The notes beneath the pieces are model-generated. The model saw nothing but the letters and a program-made list of their open reading frames with translations. It was not told where the DNA came from and ran no database searches. Of a DNA stretch of 64,000 nt, positions 9,692 to 19,988 are shown one piece after another (positions within the stretch are counted from its first letter, which is position 1; every line of letters starts with the position of its first letter). Source of the stretch: Streptomyces carminius (GTDB lineage Bacteria > Actinomycetota > Actinomycetes > Streptomycetales > Streptomycetaceae); the NCBI RefSeq assembly GCF_002794255.1, contig NZ_PGGW01000052.1, positions 1 through 64,000 of the forward strand. Reading direction: 5' to 3'. Both the position numbers and the translations under genes were made by a program.

Positions 9692-9719
9692 AGCCCCTGC
9701 CGCTGTTGTGCCAGGGGCT
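9692..9719 (+). promoter_or_regulatory. Terminator-like hairpin in the purA leader
   Basis: AGCCCCTG and CAGGGGCT form an 8-bp stem around a 12-nt loop, ending 92 bp before the purA GTG. A short CTT run, not a U tract, follows. It could terminate an upstream short transcript or act in attenuation of purA. Those roles are inferred. Confidence 0.5.
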
Positions 9720-9811
9720 TCGTCGATTCGGGGCACCGGTCCGACGGCTCTTGGCCGGCGGGTGGCCGGCACGCACGTTGGACATGCCCCGACGGGAAGG
9801 GGTGTACGCCT

Positions 9812-11095
9812 GTGCCCGCACTTGTGCTGCTCGGGGCTCAGTGGGGTGACGAGGGCAAGGGGAAGGCCACTGACCTGCTCGGTGGCTCGGTGGACTACGT
9901 GGTGCGCTACCAGGGCGGCAACAACGCCGGCCACACGGTCGTCGTCGGCGACCAGAAGTACGCGCTGCACCTGCTGCCCTCCGGCATCCTCTCCCCCGAC
10001 TGCGTCCCGGTGATCGGAAACGGCGTCGTGGTGGACCCGGCGGTCCTGCTGTCGGAGCTGCGCGGTCTGGAGGAGCGCGGCGTCGACACCTCGAAGCTGC
10101 TGCTCAGCGGTAACGCGCACCTGATCACGCCGTACCACACCACGATGGACAAGGTCTCCGAGCGCTTCCTGGGCAAGCGGAAGATCGGTACCACCGGCCG
10201 CGGCATCGGCCCGACGTACGCCGACAAGATCAACCGGGTGGGCATCCGCGTCCAGGACCTGTTCGACGAGTCGATCCTGGCGCAGAAGGTCGAGGCGGCC
10301 CTCGACCAGAAGAACCAGGTCCTCGCCAAGCTCTACAACCGCCGCGCCATCGCCGCCGAGCAGGTCGTCGAGGAACTGCTGGGCTACGCGGACAGGCTGC
10401 GCGGCTACGTCTGCGACACCACGCTGGTGCTCAACGACGCCCTGGACGAGGGCAAGGTCGTCCTCTTCGAGGGCGGCCAGGGCACCCTGCTCGACGTGGA
10501 CCACGGCACCTATCCGTTCGTGACCTCCTCCAACCCGACCGCGGGCGGCGCCTGCACCGGTTCGGGCGTGGGGCCGACGCGGATCGGCCGGGTCATCGGC
10601 ATCCTCAAGGCGTACACCACCCGGGTCGGGGCCGGTCCCTTCCCGACGGAGCTGTTCGACGAGGACGGGGAGAAGCTGCGCGCCATCGGCGGCGAGCGGG
10701 GCGTCACCACCGGCCGCGACCGGCGCTGCGGCTGGTTCGACGCGGTGATCGCCCGGTACGCCACCCGGGTCAACGGGCTCACCGACTTCTTCCTCACCAA
10801 GCTGGACGTGCTCACCGGCTGGGAGCGGATCCCGGTCTGCGTCGCGTACGAGATCGACGGCCGGCGGGTGGACGAGCTGCCCTACAGCCAGACCGACTTC
10901 CACCACGCCAAGCCGGTCTACGAGATGCTGCCGGGCTGGTCGGAGGACCTCTCCATGGCCAAGACCTTCGAGGACCTGCCGAAGAACGCGCGGGACTACG
11001 TGAAGGCGCTGGAGGAGATGTCGGGGGCGCCGGTCTCCGCCATCGGCGTCGGGCCGGGGCGGGACGAGACGATCCAGCTCAACTCGTTCCTCTGA
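9812..11095 (+). CDS. purA: Adenylosuccinate synthetase
   Basis: A 427-residue enzyme that joins IMP and aspartate using GTP to give adenylosuccinate, the first committed step to AMP. Family hallmarks are visible: [11 protein letters not shown] at the N-terminus, NAGHTVVV, the IMP-binding stretch [14 protein letters not shown], and [12 protein letters not shown]. Length is normal for the family. GTG 9812 follows GGGAAGGGG by about 10 bp. It is a single-gene unit, separate from the other purine genes. Confidence 0.98.
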   Translation: MPALVLLGAQWGDEGKGKATDLLGGSVDYVVRYQGGNNAGHTVVVGDQKYALHLLPSGILSPDCVPVIGNGVVVDPAVLLSELRGLEERGVDTSKLLLSGNAHLITPYHTTMDKVSERFLGKRKIGTTGRGIGPTYADKINRVGIRVQDLFDESILAQKVEAALDQKNQVLAKLYNRRAIAAEQVVEELLGYADRLRGYVCDTTLVLNDALDEGKVVLFEGGQGTLLDVDHGTYPFVTSSNPTAGGACTGSGVGPTRIGRVIGILKAYTTRVGAGPFPTELFDEDGEKLRAIGGERGVTTGRDRRCGWFDAVIARYATRVNGLTDFFLTKLDVLTGWERIPVCVAYEIDGRRVDELPYSQTDFHHAKPVYEMLPGWSEDLSMAKTFEDLPKNARDYVKALEEMSGAPVSAIGVGPGRDETIQLNSFL

Positions 11096-11170
11096 GCGGT
11101 CCCGGGGACAGCCGGTCCTGCCGGTGACCCGTGCCGCCGGGCCGTGCCGCCGGACATCCGGCGGCACGGC

Positions 11171-11620
11171 TCACGGCTCCGGGAGGTCCAGGGCGTCCAG
11201 TGCCTTCGACAGCCGCTCCAGTGTCCCGCGCACCTCGGCGAGATCCGCCTCGCCGCCCAGCGCCCCCGCCAGCCGGGCCGCGAACTCGGCATGGCCGGGG
11301 GTGATCCGCGCGATCGCCGCGCGGCCCTCCCCGGTGGGGGCGAGCAGCTTGGCGCGGCGGTGCGCGGGATTGGGCTCGTACACCGCCAGGCCGCGCTCGA
11401 CCAGCAGGTCGGCGACGCGCTGCACACTCTGCCGGGTGATGCCCATGGTCCGGGCTATCCCGGCCACCGGCAGCGGTTCGCGCAGCACCGCGCCGAGCAC
11501 CTGCCACCAGGCGGCGGTCAGCCCGGCGGGCCGGGCCAGCCGCTCGGCGGCGGCCAGGAACTGGCCGTTCAGCCGGAAGACGGCCAGCGCCGTGTCCGAC
11601 AGCAGCTCGGAGGCGCTCAC
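11171..11620 (-). CDS. MarR-family transcriptional regulator
   Basis: A 149-residue MarR protein with winged HTH (PVAGIARTMGITRQSVQRVADLLVERGLAVYEPNPAHRRAKLL). Its GTG overlaps the stop of the upstream DJ-1/PfpI gene by 4 bp. Regulator and enzyme are therefore cotranscribed, and the regulator probably acts on the palindrome at 12365. Confidence 0.92.
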   Translation of the reverse strand: MSASELLSDTALAVFRLNGQFLAAAERLARPAGLTAAWWQVLGAVLREPLPVAGIARTMGITRQSVQRVADLLVERGLAVYEPNPAHRRAKLLAPTGEGRAAIARITPGHAEFAARLAGALGGEADLAEVRGTLERLSKALDALDLPEP

Positions 11621-12324
11621 GCCGCCCCGCCCCCCGGGTGCGCGCCGTGTGCTCCGCGCACCGCTGCCGCGCCGCCGTCCTCCCCGGAGCCGCCGGTCCC
11701 TCCGGCGCCTCCGTCACCTCCGGCACCGCCGTTCTCGTAAGCCGTCAGCGTCTCGTACGCCGCCGCGTCCGAGTGCCGGAACAGCCGGAACCAGGCGTCG
11801 GTCACCTCGGCCGGGTGGGCGGCCAGCCGGGTGAGGATCTCGCGGGCGAACGCGACCGGCTCGGTGGGCCCGGCGGTGATCAGGTCGCCGTCGGTGCACG
11901 CGTCGGCCTCCCGGTAGCGTCCGCCGCCCCGGTAGCCGGTGGCGGCCAGCACCTCGGCCGCCGCGCCCGTGTGGTCCCGGTCGTCGAGCAGGCCCTCCTT
12001 CGCCAGCCCGGTCACGGCCCCGCAGATCGCCGCGACCGGTACCCCCGCGTCGAGGAAGCGGCGGGCCGCGCCGGCGAAGGGCGGCAGTACCTGCTCCCAG
12101 GCGTCCGCGCCCGGCAGGATCAGCAGCGCGCTGTCGCCGGGGCGCAGATCGGCGATCGACAGGTGGGGCGTCACCCGCATCCCGCCCATGCTGATCACCG
12201 GCTCGCCGCTCTCGCCCACGTACACCACGTGGTGTCCGGCGCCCGCCAGCGCGGTGGTCGCGTAGGCGGGCTCCCAGTCGGCGAACGTGTCGTAGACGGC
12301 GACGTGTACGGTCCTGCGCTCCAC
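11617..12324 (-). CDS. DJ-1/PfpI-family protein (type 1 glutamine amidotransferase fold)
   Basis: A 235-residue protein of the DJ-1/PfpI superfamily. The nucleophile elbow VAAICGAVTGLA places the conserved Cys near 101, and the early Glu is in WEPAYATTAL. Members act as glyoxalases, amidases or chaperones; which applies here is unknown. GTG 12324 has AGGAGG about 6 bp upstream; a GTG at 12339 would start inside that ribosome site. The last 30 residues are a Gly-rich tail with no structure. Confidence 0.85.
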   Translation of the reverse strand: MERRTVHVAVYDTFADWEPAYATTALAGAGHHVVYVGESGEPVISMGGMRVTPHLSIADLRPGDSALLILPGADAWEQVLPPFAGAARRFLDAGVPVAAICGAVTGLAKEGLLDDRDHTGAAAEVLAATGYRGGGRYREADACTDGDLITAGPTEPVAFAREILTRLAAHPAEVTDAWFRLFRHSDAAAYETLTAYENGGAGGDGGAGGTGGSGEDGGAAAVRGAHGAHPGGGAA

Positions 12325-12364
12325 GGCGCTCCTCCTCACCGGGCCGGACCATCCGGCCGATCAG

Positions 12365-12397
12365 GACAGCATCCTGTCATTTCGACAATATGCTGTC
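12365..12397. promoter_or_regulatory. Imperfect palindrome, probable MarR operator
   Basis: GACAGCATCCTGTC (12365-12378) and GACAATATGCTGTC (12384-12397) are inverted with 12 of 14 matches around a 5-bp centre. The element is 40 bp upstream of the DJ-1/MarR operon and AT-rich for the region. MarR autoregulation is the simplest reading. Confidence 0.65.
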
Positions 12398-12553
12398 AAT
12401 GCTTGGGCGTTAGGCTGCTCCCCGGAGAAACCCGAGGTGCGCGAGGGGTGCGGATGTGTGTGACGTGCGGGTGAGCGAAGGCCGTACCGTCGGCGGCACC
12501 GGTGGCGACGGCGGCACGGCCACCCGGCGGTCCCCGGCCGCGGGGAGGCGGTC

Positions 12554-13207
12554 GTGATCCAGCGCAGCACACTGCGCGCGCAGATCGCGGACGCGCTGCG
12601 CGACGAGGTGCTCGCCGGGCGGCTCCCGGCGGGCGAGGGCTTCACCGTCAAGGAGATCGCCGAGCAGTACGGGGTCTCCGCCACGCCTGTGCGCGAGGCG
12701 CTCGTCGACCTGGCCGCGCAGGGCCTGCTGGACGTGGAGCAGCACCGCGGCTTCCGCGTCCACGTCTTCACCCCCGACGACTACCGGGCCATGGTGGAGG
12801 CGCGCGGCCTGGTCATCGAGGGCGTCTTCCGCCGTTCCGCCGCCCTCGCCGGGCCCGCTCCCGGCGGCGAGCGGCTGACCTCGGTGCGCCGCCGCGCCGA
12901 GGCCGCCGAACGGGCCGCGCTCGCCGGCGACCTGGACGTACTGATCGGCTACGACCTGCGCTTCTGGCGGGAGCTGGGCGATCTGGTCGGCAACTCCTAC
13001 ATCTCCGACTTCCTCGACCGGCTGCGGGTGCAGTGCTGGGTCTTCGCGGTCCCGCACCTGCGCGAACAGCCCGGACTGCGCGGCTCGCTGTGGGCGGACT
13101 ACCGCGAGCTGGTCGACGCGGTGGAGCGGCGGGACGGCGCGGCGGCCGAGTGCATGGTCACCGCGTCCAACGAGCACTCCCTCGCGCTCGTCGAAAAGCT
13201 CGGCTGA
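12554..13207 (+). CDS. GntR-family (FadR-like) transcriptional regulator
   Basis: A 217-residue regulator. The N-terminal GntR winged helix (LRAQIADALRDEVLAGRLPAGEGFTVKEIAEQYGVSATPVREALVDLAAQGLL) is typical. An all-helical C-terminal effector domain resembles FCD (DLRFWRELGDLVGNSYISDFL...). Its metal-binding His residues are not all obvious. GGGGAGG sits 8 bp before the GTG. The ligand and targets are unknown; the following unknown gene is a candidate target. Confidence 0.9.
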   Translation: MIQRSTLRAQIADALRDEVLAGRLPAGEGFTVKEIAEQYGVSATPVREALVDLAAQGLLDVEQHRGFRVHVFTPDDYRAMVEARGLVIEGVFRRSAALAGPAPGGERLTSVRRRAEAAERAALAGDLDVLIGYDLRFWRELGDLVGNSYISDFLDRLRVQCWVFAVPHLREQPGLRGSLWADYRELVDAVERRDGAAAECMVTASNEHSLALVEKLG

Positions 13208-13284
13208 CGCACTACGCTGTTCCGGGCTGTTCCGGCCGCCGTCCTGCGTCCGCCGTGTCCCCGTGTCCCCGCATTGGAGCCCCG

Positions 13285-13935
13285 TTGGCCTGTGACCTCT
13301 GGCTGGTGCCGCTCGTCGACGTGCTGTGCCACAGCCCCGAAAACCCCTTCGCCGAGGAGCTCGCGGCGTACGACAAGGCGCTGTCCGCCGCCGGTCTGCC
13401 CCCGGTCCCCGTCTACGGCTACATGCCCGGGCTCTCCGGTGACGTGGCCCCCGTCGCGGGCTTCGACTACGACGCGCTGCACTTCCTGCGCCGCGCCCAC
13501 CTGCTCCAGCTCTGCGGTCTGGAGGTCACCCCGGTCGACGAGCTCGGCGGCGACTACGAGCAGCTGCTGGAGATGTTCGCGCCGACGGCCCAGCAGTCGC
13601 ACCTGGTCTGGCACTACGACCACACCGGCGCGTACGTCCCGGTCGACTTCGACCACCCGCTGGCCGACGAGGAGCTCCTGGCGGGCGGCGGCCCGCTGGG
13701 CTCCAGCCACGGACTGCTGCGCGAACTGACGGCGGTGGCGCCGTACCTGGGCATCGACCCGGCCAACCCGCCGCCGCCCCCGCCCCCGCCGGCCCGCCCG
13801 ACGGAGCTGGAGGAGGCCGCGGCTCCGGTCGCGCACGACGGCGGGCCCTTCGCCCGCGAGCGGCACGTCTGGCTGGGTCTGCACGCCGCGGCCACCCGGA
13901 GCCTCGCCCAGGGCGCCATGATCCTCTTCGGCTAG
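13285..13935 (+). CDS. Conserved-looking hypothetical protein, 216 residues
   Basis: I do not recognise this gene. The product is soluble, acidic and begins LWLVPLVDVLCHSPENPFAEEL. It has Tyr/His/Asp-rich stretches (SHLVWHYDHTGAYVPVDFDHPLADEEL) and a run of eight prolines near residue 155. Codon use and length suggest a real gene. The TTG at 13285 is preferred because GGAG lies 6 bp upstream; no in-frame ATG is near. Its TAG overlaps the convergent MerR stop in a shared CTAG. Confidence 0.7.
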   Translation: MACDLWLVPLVDVLCHSPENPFAEELAAYDKALSAAGLPPVPVYGYMPGLSGDVAPVAGFDYDALHFLRRAHLLQLCGLEVTPVDELGGDYEQLLEMFAPTAQQSHLVWHYDHTGAYVPVDFDHPLADEELLAGGGPLGSSHGLLRELTAVAPYLGIDPANPPPPPPPPARPTELEEAAAPVAHDGGPFARERHVWLGLHAAATRSLAQGAMILFG

Positions 13936-14381
13936 CGCCCCCGCGCCGTCCCGGCCGCCGCCCCCGCCCCGGCCGCCGCCCCCGCGCCCGCCGCACACGC
14001 GGCGGACGGGGCCGGGCGGCTGGGCAGGCCCTCCCGGTAGGCCCGGGCCACGGCGACCAGTTCGTCGAGCTTGTCGCGGGTGCGCAGCAGCTCGTCGATG
14101 TGCCCGGAGAGCCGGTCGCGCTCCCGCGCCATCCGCTCCAGCGCGGCGTCGGAGTTCTCCGCGCTGGGCGCGTAGGCGCAGGGCAGCAGTTCGGCGATGG
14201 TGCGGCTGGACAGCCCCGCGGCGTACAGCCGCTGGACGAACGCGACCCGCTCGACGTCGCCGTCCGTGTAGTGCCGCTGCCCGCCGGCGCTGCGGACGCT
14301 GGTGAGCAGTCCCTGCTCCTCGTAGTAGCGCAGGGACCGGACGCTGACCCCGGTCCGTGCCGCGAGTTCCCCGATGCGCAT
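13932..14381 (-). CDS. MerR-family transcriptional regulator
   Basis: A 149-residue MerR protein: N-terminal HTH (MRIGELAARTGVSVRSLRYYEEQGLL), then the dimerisation helix (ALERMARERDRLSGHIDELLRTRDKLDELV). It lacks the Cys cluster of SoxR. An upstream in-frame GTG would add 16 residues, but the ATG at 14381 has AGGAGG at ideal spacing. It is divergent from an ene-reductase gene, a common MerR pairing, so it probably senses an electrophile or redox stress and controls that enzyme. The C-terminus is Ala/Gly-rich. Confidence 0.92.
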   Translation of the reverse strand: MRIGELAARTGVSVRSLRYYEEQGLLTSVRSAGGQRHYTDGDVERVAFVQRLYAAGLSSRTIAELLPCAYAPSAENSDAALERMARERDRLSGHIDELLRTRDKLDELVAVARAYREGLPSRPAPSAACAAGAGAAAGAGAAAGTARGR

Positions 14382-14416
14382 GCCGTCCTCCTGGCTGTGA
14401 TCCGCGTCACGGCGGC

Positions 14417-14448
14417 TTGCCTCTGACATCAGTGTGAGGTTCTAGCGT
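14417..14448 (+). promoter_or_regulatory. MerR-type promoter with stretched spacer for the ene-reductase
   Basis: TTGCCT (14417-14422) and TAGCGT (14443-14448) are separated by 20 bp, longer than the usual 17. CCTC/GAGG ends of a partial dyad lie between them (14420-14439). Long spacers carrying a dyad are the signature of MerR-activated promoters. The downstream gene starts at 14499. Confidence 0.6.
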
Positions 14449-14498
14449 AGCCGTCGTGCCCGAGATCCGGGCGCCGCGGAGTATCGAGGAGTCCTGAC

Positions 14499-15575
14499 AT
14501 GCCGTCACTTTTCAGCAGCTACCGGCTCGGTGAACTGACGCTTCCCAACCGGGTGGTGATGGCCCCGATGACCCGGGCCCGGGCCGCCGCCCGCGGGCTG
14601 GCGACCCCGTCGATGGCGGCCTACTACGCCCAGCGGGCCACGGCGGGGCTGATCGTGACCGAGGGCGTGCAGCCGAGCGCGATCGGGCAGTCCAACCCCG
14701 GTACACCGGGGCTGCACACCGACGAGCAGGTCGCCGCCTGGCGTCCGGTGACCGCCGCCGTGCACGCCAGCGGCGGCCGGATCTTCGCCCAGCTCATGCA
14801 CGGCGGCCGGGTCTCGCACCCGGACACCATCGGCACGCTGCCGGTCGGCCCCTCGGCCGTCCCCGCCGCCGGCGAGGTGTTCACCCCCACCGGGCGGCAG
14901 CCCGCGCCGGTGCCCCGCGCCCTGGAGACCGCCGAGGTGCCCGGGCACGCCCTCTCCTACGCCCGGGCCGCCCGCCGCGCCGTCGACGCCGGCTTCGACG
15001 GCGTGGAACTGCACGGCGCCAACGGCTATCTGATCTCGCAGTTCCTCTCCTCGAACGCCAACCTGCGCACGGACCGCTACGGGGGTTCGGTGGCCAACCG
15101 GATCCGGTTCGCCGTCGAGGCGACCGCCGCGACCGTCGAGGCCGTCGGCGGGGACCGGACCGGCATCCGGCTCTCCCCGGGCGGAACGTTCTGGGGTGTG
15201 GAGGAGACCGGCGTCACCGAGCTCTACACCGCGCTGCTGACCGAACTGGCCCCGTTCCGGTTGGCCTACGTCCACCTGGAGGCCACCGTCGGCGACGAGG
15301 TGCTGACCGCCCTGCGCCGGGTCTGGCCGGGCACCCTCGTCATGAACCCGGTGCTCCCGCTGGGACCGAAGCAGACCGGGCGGGACGACGCCGACCGCTG
15401 GCTGGGGCTGGGCGCCGACCTCATCAGCTTCGGCCGCGCCTTCATCGCCAACCCCGACCTGGTCGAGCGGCTGCGCACCGGGCTCCCGATCGCGCCCGCC
15501 GACGAGGCCACGTACTACCAGGGCGGCGACGCGGGCTACCTGACCTACCCGGCGTACCAGTACGCGGCGGCCTGA
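14499..15575 (+). CDS. Old-yellow-enzyme family ene-reductase (NADH:flavin oxidoreductase)
   Basis: A 358-residue FMN-dependent TIM barrel. Visible hallmarks are PNRVVMAPMTRARA, QLMHGGRVSHP, the substrate-binding HGAN pair, and SNANLRTDRYGGSVANRIRF. These place it in the NemA/OYE class, which reduces activated C=C bonds or nitro-esters with NAD(P)H. GAGGAG lies about 8 bp before the ATG. MerR control across the divergent promoter is likely. Confidence 0.95.
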   Translation: MPSLFSSYRLGELTLPNRVVMAPMTRARAAARGLATPSMAAYYAQRATAGLIVTEGVQPSAIGQSNPGTPGLHTDEQVAAWRPVTAAVHASGGRIFAQLMHGGRVSHPDTIGTLPVGPSAVPAAGEVFTPTGRQPAPVPRALETAEVPGHALSYARAARRAVDAGFDGVELHGANGYLISQFLSSNANLRTDRYGGSVANRIRFAVEATAATVEAVGGDRTGIRLSPGGTFWGVEETGVTELYTALLTELAPFRLAYVHLEATVGDEVLTALRRVWPGTLVMNPVLPLGPKQTGRDDADRWLGLGADLISFGRAFIANPDLVERLRTGLPIAPADEATYYQGGDAGYLTYPAYQYAAA

Positions 15576-15595
15576 CGCCGGCCCGCCCCCGCGGC

Positions 15596-16351
15596 TCAGC
15601 GCGGCCCCTCCGGGGGCCGCTGCCGCGGCATGTTGGGGCGCGCGCCCGGTGGCAGGGGAAAGCGGGAGGACTGCGCCGCGACCGCCAGATCGGCCCGGGC
15701 GCGCCAGGCGGCCGGGGTCAGCGACTGGGTGTGCAGCGGCGCCGGGCCGGAGCGGAACTCCACCATCCAGGAGGCGGTCTCGCCCCGCACCAGTTCGGTG
15801 ATGTCCTCCGTGAACCGCCGCAGCACCCCCAGACAGCGCTCCGCCGCCTCGCTCGCGGTGCCCTCGGTGGGGCCCAGCACCTCCCGCACGCACTCCGAGG
15901 CCCAGTCGTACTGCAGCATCTCCAGTCGCCGCTGCACGGCCTGCGCGGTGGCCATGTCCCGCATCCAGCCCGACGTCAGGCCGGACCAGCGGTCGCAGCC
16001 CGCGCACACCGCGGCGGCCAGCAGCGCCAGGAACGACCACAGCGCCGCGCCGTCCGGCGCGCCGGCCAGGTCCAGCAGCGGCAGGGCGCCGGCCACCGCC
16101 GCCGAGAGCGCGGTGCCCGCCCGCAGCAGCCGGGCGCCCCGGCGCTTGCGCGCCCGGTCGGCCAGATACCACTCGGCGACCTGCAGGGCGCCCTCCTCCG
16201 CCCATCGGTACAGCTCGTCCAGGCGCTCGGCCGGCTCGGCCCAGTCCCCCAGGGGGAAAGGCCGCCCGAGCAGGTCCCGGCGCAGATCCCTGCGCCCGCC
16301 CCGCCCCGTGCCGTCGGCCGCCTCGGGCCACATGTCCTCCGGCTGACTCAC
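15596..16351 (-). CDS. Two-TM SLATT-like membrane protein
   Basis: A 251-residue protein with a cytosolic N-terminus, two adjacent membrane helices (LLRAGTALSAAVAGALPLLDL and ALWSFLALLAAAVCAGCD) and a long helical C-terminus. The pattern (LDELYRWAEEGALQVAEWYLADRARKRRGARLLRAG, then two TM, then a helical bundle) resembles SLATT proteins. Some SLATT proteins are predicted pore-forming effectors in nucleotide-signal defence, but this one lies next to purD with no SMODS or SLOG partner, so a housekeeping role is more likely. GGGAG precedes the GTG. Confidence 0.7.
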   Translation of the reverse strand: MSQPEDMWPEAADGTGRGGRRDLRRDLLGRPFPLGDWAEPAERLDELYRWAEEGALQVAEWYLADRARKRRGARLLRAGTALSAAVAGALPLLDLAGAPDGAALWSFLALLAAAVCAGCDRWSGLTSGWMRDMATAQAVQRRLEMLQYDWASECVREVLGPTEGTASEAAERCLGVLRRFTEDITELVRGETASWMVEFRSGPAPLHTQSLTPAAWRARADLAVAAQSSRFPLPPGARPNMPRQRPPEGPR

Positions 16352-16720
16352 CTGCCACTCCCAACAAAGTCCTCGTTCGGACCACTCGCGTAACCGCCAG
16401 GGCCCCCCTTCCTACCGCCAAAAGTGGGAGGCACCGACTCCTTCGCGGTATTTCCGCCCATATGTGGCCCGCGAGTGGGTATAAAGGGCCCTCGTCTGTC
16501 CTCCAAAAGAGTGATGGGCCTTGACTTGTCGATTTCTTGGCGTTTTGGCGTCTTGGTGCCTTGTCGACTTCCGTGGGCTTCCTGCGGGCTTCTCACGGGC
16601 TTCTCACGGGCTCCCCACGGGCTTCTCGCGGGCTCCGGCGGCGGCGTGCCGGGCCGCGCGGCGGACCTCCGGCAGGTGACGCGGGCGGGGGCGGACGAGG
16701 CGGGTGGATAGGCTGCAGGC
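16352..16720. other. Intergenic promoter region between the SLATT-like gene and purD
   Basis: There is no gene in this 369-bp divergent region. CCACTCGCG (16382-16390) and CGCGAGTGG (16470-16478) form a distant perfect inverted pair. A T-rich stretch (about 16520-16570, repeated TTGG) and an 11-bp tandem repeat (16575-16635) follow. The purD promoter should lie here, but I see no strong -35/-10 pair. Confidence 0.5.
16575..16635 (+). repeat. 11-bp tandem repeat in the purD leader
   Basis: Five tandem copies of an 11-bp unit near GGGCTTCTCAC, with small variations, end in a partial sixth copy. The block ends about 85 bp before the purD GTG. It may be neutral slippage sequence or part of the leader RNA. 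Confidence 0.75.
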
Positions 16721-18025
<1,305 letters not shown>

Positions 18026-18243
18026 CCGGGCACCCCCGGCGCGGCCAGTCGCGCACCCAGCTTTGCCCAAAGCCATTCCATCGAGTGACCACCTCCTCGT
18101 CCGGCTGAGTCCGCCGCGGGTCCCGGCTAGGGTTCCCGCGGGTGACTCCGGCAAGTGGCCCACCGCACATTGCGATGTCGCCCGCCGGTGCCACAGTGGG
18201 GGAGTGACAGGCGCGGGGAAACGGCAAGGGGGTGAGCGGATTC

Positions 18244-19938
18244 GTGGCACTACCTGAGACGGGCGCACGCTCGGCGCGCGACCACGCGCTGGCGGTTCTG
18301 CGGGTGCGCGGCGCCGCGTTGGGCGCCGCGCTGCTGCCCACCGCCGTGGCCGCCGTGCTGCTGGCCGGCGGGGCGACCGGCCGGCTCGGCGGGGCGGGCT
18401 GGGACGCGGCCCGCTGGGCGGCCGTCGCCGTCGCCCTGCCGGTCCTCGCCGCGGCGGCCGGAGTGGCCGCGGTGGTCGCGCGGGCGCGCCCGGCGGTCAG
18501 CCCCACGGTGCAGATCGAGGAGGCGGCCGCCCCCGACCTGTACCGGCTGATACGCGAGCTCGCCGACCGGCTGGACGTGCCCGCGCCCTCGGCCATAGCC
18601 CTGACGCCGGACTGCGACAGCTGGCTGGAGGACCGGGCGCACATCACCCGGGGCCGCGGCCTCGAACGGTTCCGGGCCGGGCCGTTCCGCCCCGGCGGCG
18701 CCCGTGCCGCGGCGCCGGTGCTCGTCATCGGCTCCCCCTTCCTGTGGTGGATGCGGGTCGCCGAGCTGCGGGCACTGCTCGCCCCGGTGGTCGCCGGGAC
18801 GGGGCCGTCCGCGCATCCGGACATCGCCGCCGCGCGGCGCTTCGTCCGCGGGCTGGACGCCGCCGCCGCGGTCGCCGCGGCGGTCCGCGGCCCGCTCCCG
18901 AAGCGGCTCGGGTACGGCTTCGCCGGCCGGATCGCCCGGCTGCTGCTGCGGGCCGGGGCCGTCCACGCCGCGGAGATGGAGCGCATGGTCGCGGCGGCGG
19001 CCGCCGTACGCGCCCAGACCGTGGACTACGGCCTGCGGGTCGTCGCCCAGGAGCAGGTGGGGCTGGCGTACGCGGGCTGGGACCGGCTGCTGACCCGGGT
19101 CGCGCTGCCCGCCTGGCGCACCGGACGCTGGCCGGTGCGGCTGGACGCCGGGGTGGTCGCCGCGCTCACCGAGCTGTCCCGGCGCGACCGGCTGGCCGAG
19201 GGCTTCACCAGCCGGCTGGGCGAGCGCCCCGCCTGCGACCTGCTGGAGGAGCCCGGCGCCGTGGACCGGGCGGTCTCGCTGCTGGCCGCCCGGCTGTTCC
19301 ACGACGGGCCGACCGAGCCCGGCCCCGACTGGGTGCCGGTGGACTGGCAGCAGTATCCGGAGGAGGTCGTGGACCGCATCTGGCGCACCGGGGCGGCCCG
19401 GCTCTTCACGGTGCTGCGGGCCACCGGGAACCCGACACTGGACGAGCTGCTCGACCGGCTGGCCGCCACCGCCGCGGACGGTGGCGGTGCCGAGGAGTTC
19501 GTGTCCCGGATAGGGGCGGTGCTCGCCCGGGAGGAGGCCGCCGGTGCCGGTGCCGCCGGGGCCGCAGGTGCCGCCGCCCGTACGGCCGGCGGAGTGGCCG
19601 TGCTGCCCGCGCCGTCCGCGCCTGCCCCGTCACCCGCGCCGTCCGCGCCGTTCCCGCCGCTGCCCGGCGGGGGCTTCCCGCCGCAGCCGCCGCGCGCCGG
19701 CCGCGAACTGCTGGCCGAGCACATCGCGGCCGCCGTCTGCTGCGCGGCCGTGGACACGGCCGGCGCGGTTCCCGGCCTGGACTGGCTGGACGGCCCCGCC
19801 CTGTTCGTGGCCGGCGAACGCCGTTCCGACCTGACCCGGCCCGTCCGCGCGCTGGCCGAGGACGGGGATCCGGAGCCGCTGCGGAACTGGCTGGCGGCCG
19901 TGGGCGTGCGGCACGACAAACCCATACGGCTGGTCTAG
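18244..19938 (+). CDS. Membrane protein resembling an M48-type peptidase but without the zinc motif
   Basis: A 564-residue protein with two N-terminal membrane helices, then a soluble domain. The stretch VLVIGSPFLWWMRVAELRALLAPVVAG aligns by eye with the M48 peptidase stretch that normally ends in HELGH; here the zinc-binding His/Glu are absent. The second half has an Ala/Pro-rich linker and a conserved-looking tail. It is probably a non-catalytic homologue. GTG 18244 is chosen because GGGGTGA (18229-18235) works as a ribosome site; GTG 18232 would lie within it. It follows purD but is separated by 218 bp. Confidence 0.65.
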   Translation: MALPETGARSARDHALAVLRVRGAALGAALLPTAVAAVLLAGGATGRLGGAGWDAARWAAVAVALPVLAAAAGVAAVVARARPAVSPTVQIEEAAAPDLYRLIRELADRLDVPAPSAIALTPDCDSWLEDRAHITRGRGLERFRAGPFRPGGARAAAPVLVIGSPFLWWMRVAELRALLAPVVAGTGPSAHPDIAAARRFVRGLDAAAAVAAAVRGPLPKRLGYGFAGRIARLLLRAGAVHAAEMERMVAAAAAVRAQTVDYGLRVVAQEQVGLAYAGWDRLLTRVALPAWRTGRWPVRLDAGVVAALTELSRRDRLAEGFTSRLGERPACDLLEEPGAVDRAVSLLAARLFHDGPTEPGPDWVPVDWQQYPEEVVDRIWRTGAARLFTVLRATGNPTLDELLDRLAATAADGGGAEEFVSRIGAVLAREEAAGAGAAGAAGAAARTAGGVAVLPAPSAPAPSPAPSAPFPPLPGGGFPPQPPRAGRELLAEHIAAAVCCAAVDTAGAVPGLDWLDGPALFVAGERRSDLTRPVRALAEDGDPEPLRNWLAAVGVRHDKPIRLV

Positions 19939-19988
19939 CGGCTCGGCTCCGCTTTCCGGCCCGGTGGCTGCTCCTTGCCGCGCCCCCG

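Noticed and set aside
9692..9811. Purine riboswitch before purA
   Set aside because: I see only a simple GC hairpin. The conserved junction bases of a purine or PreQ1 riboswitch are not present.
15596..16351. Defence system built on the SLATT-like protein
   Set aside because: No nucleotidyltransferase, SLOG or other defence partner is adjacent; the neighbours are purD and an ene-reductase.
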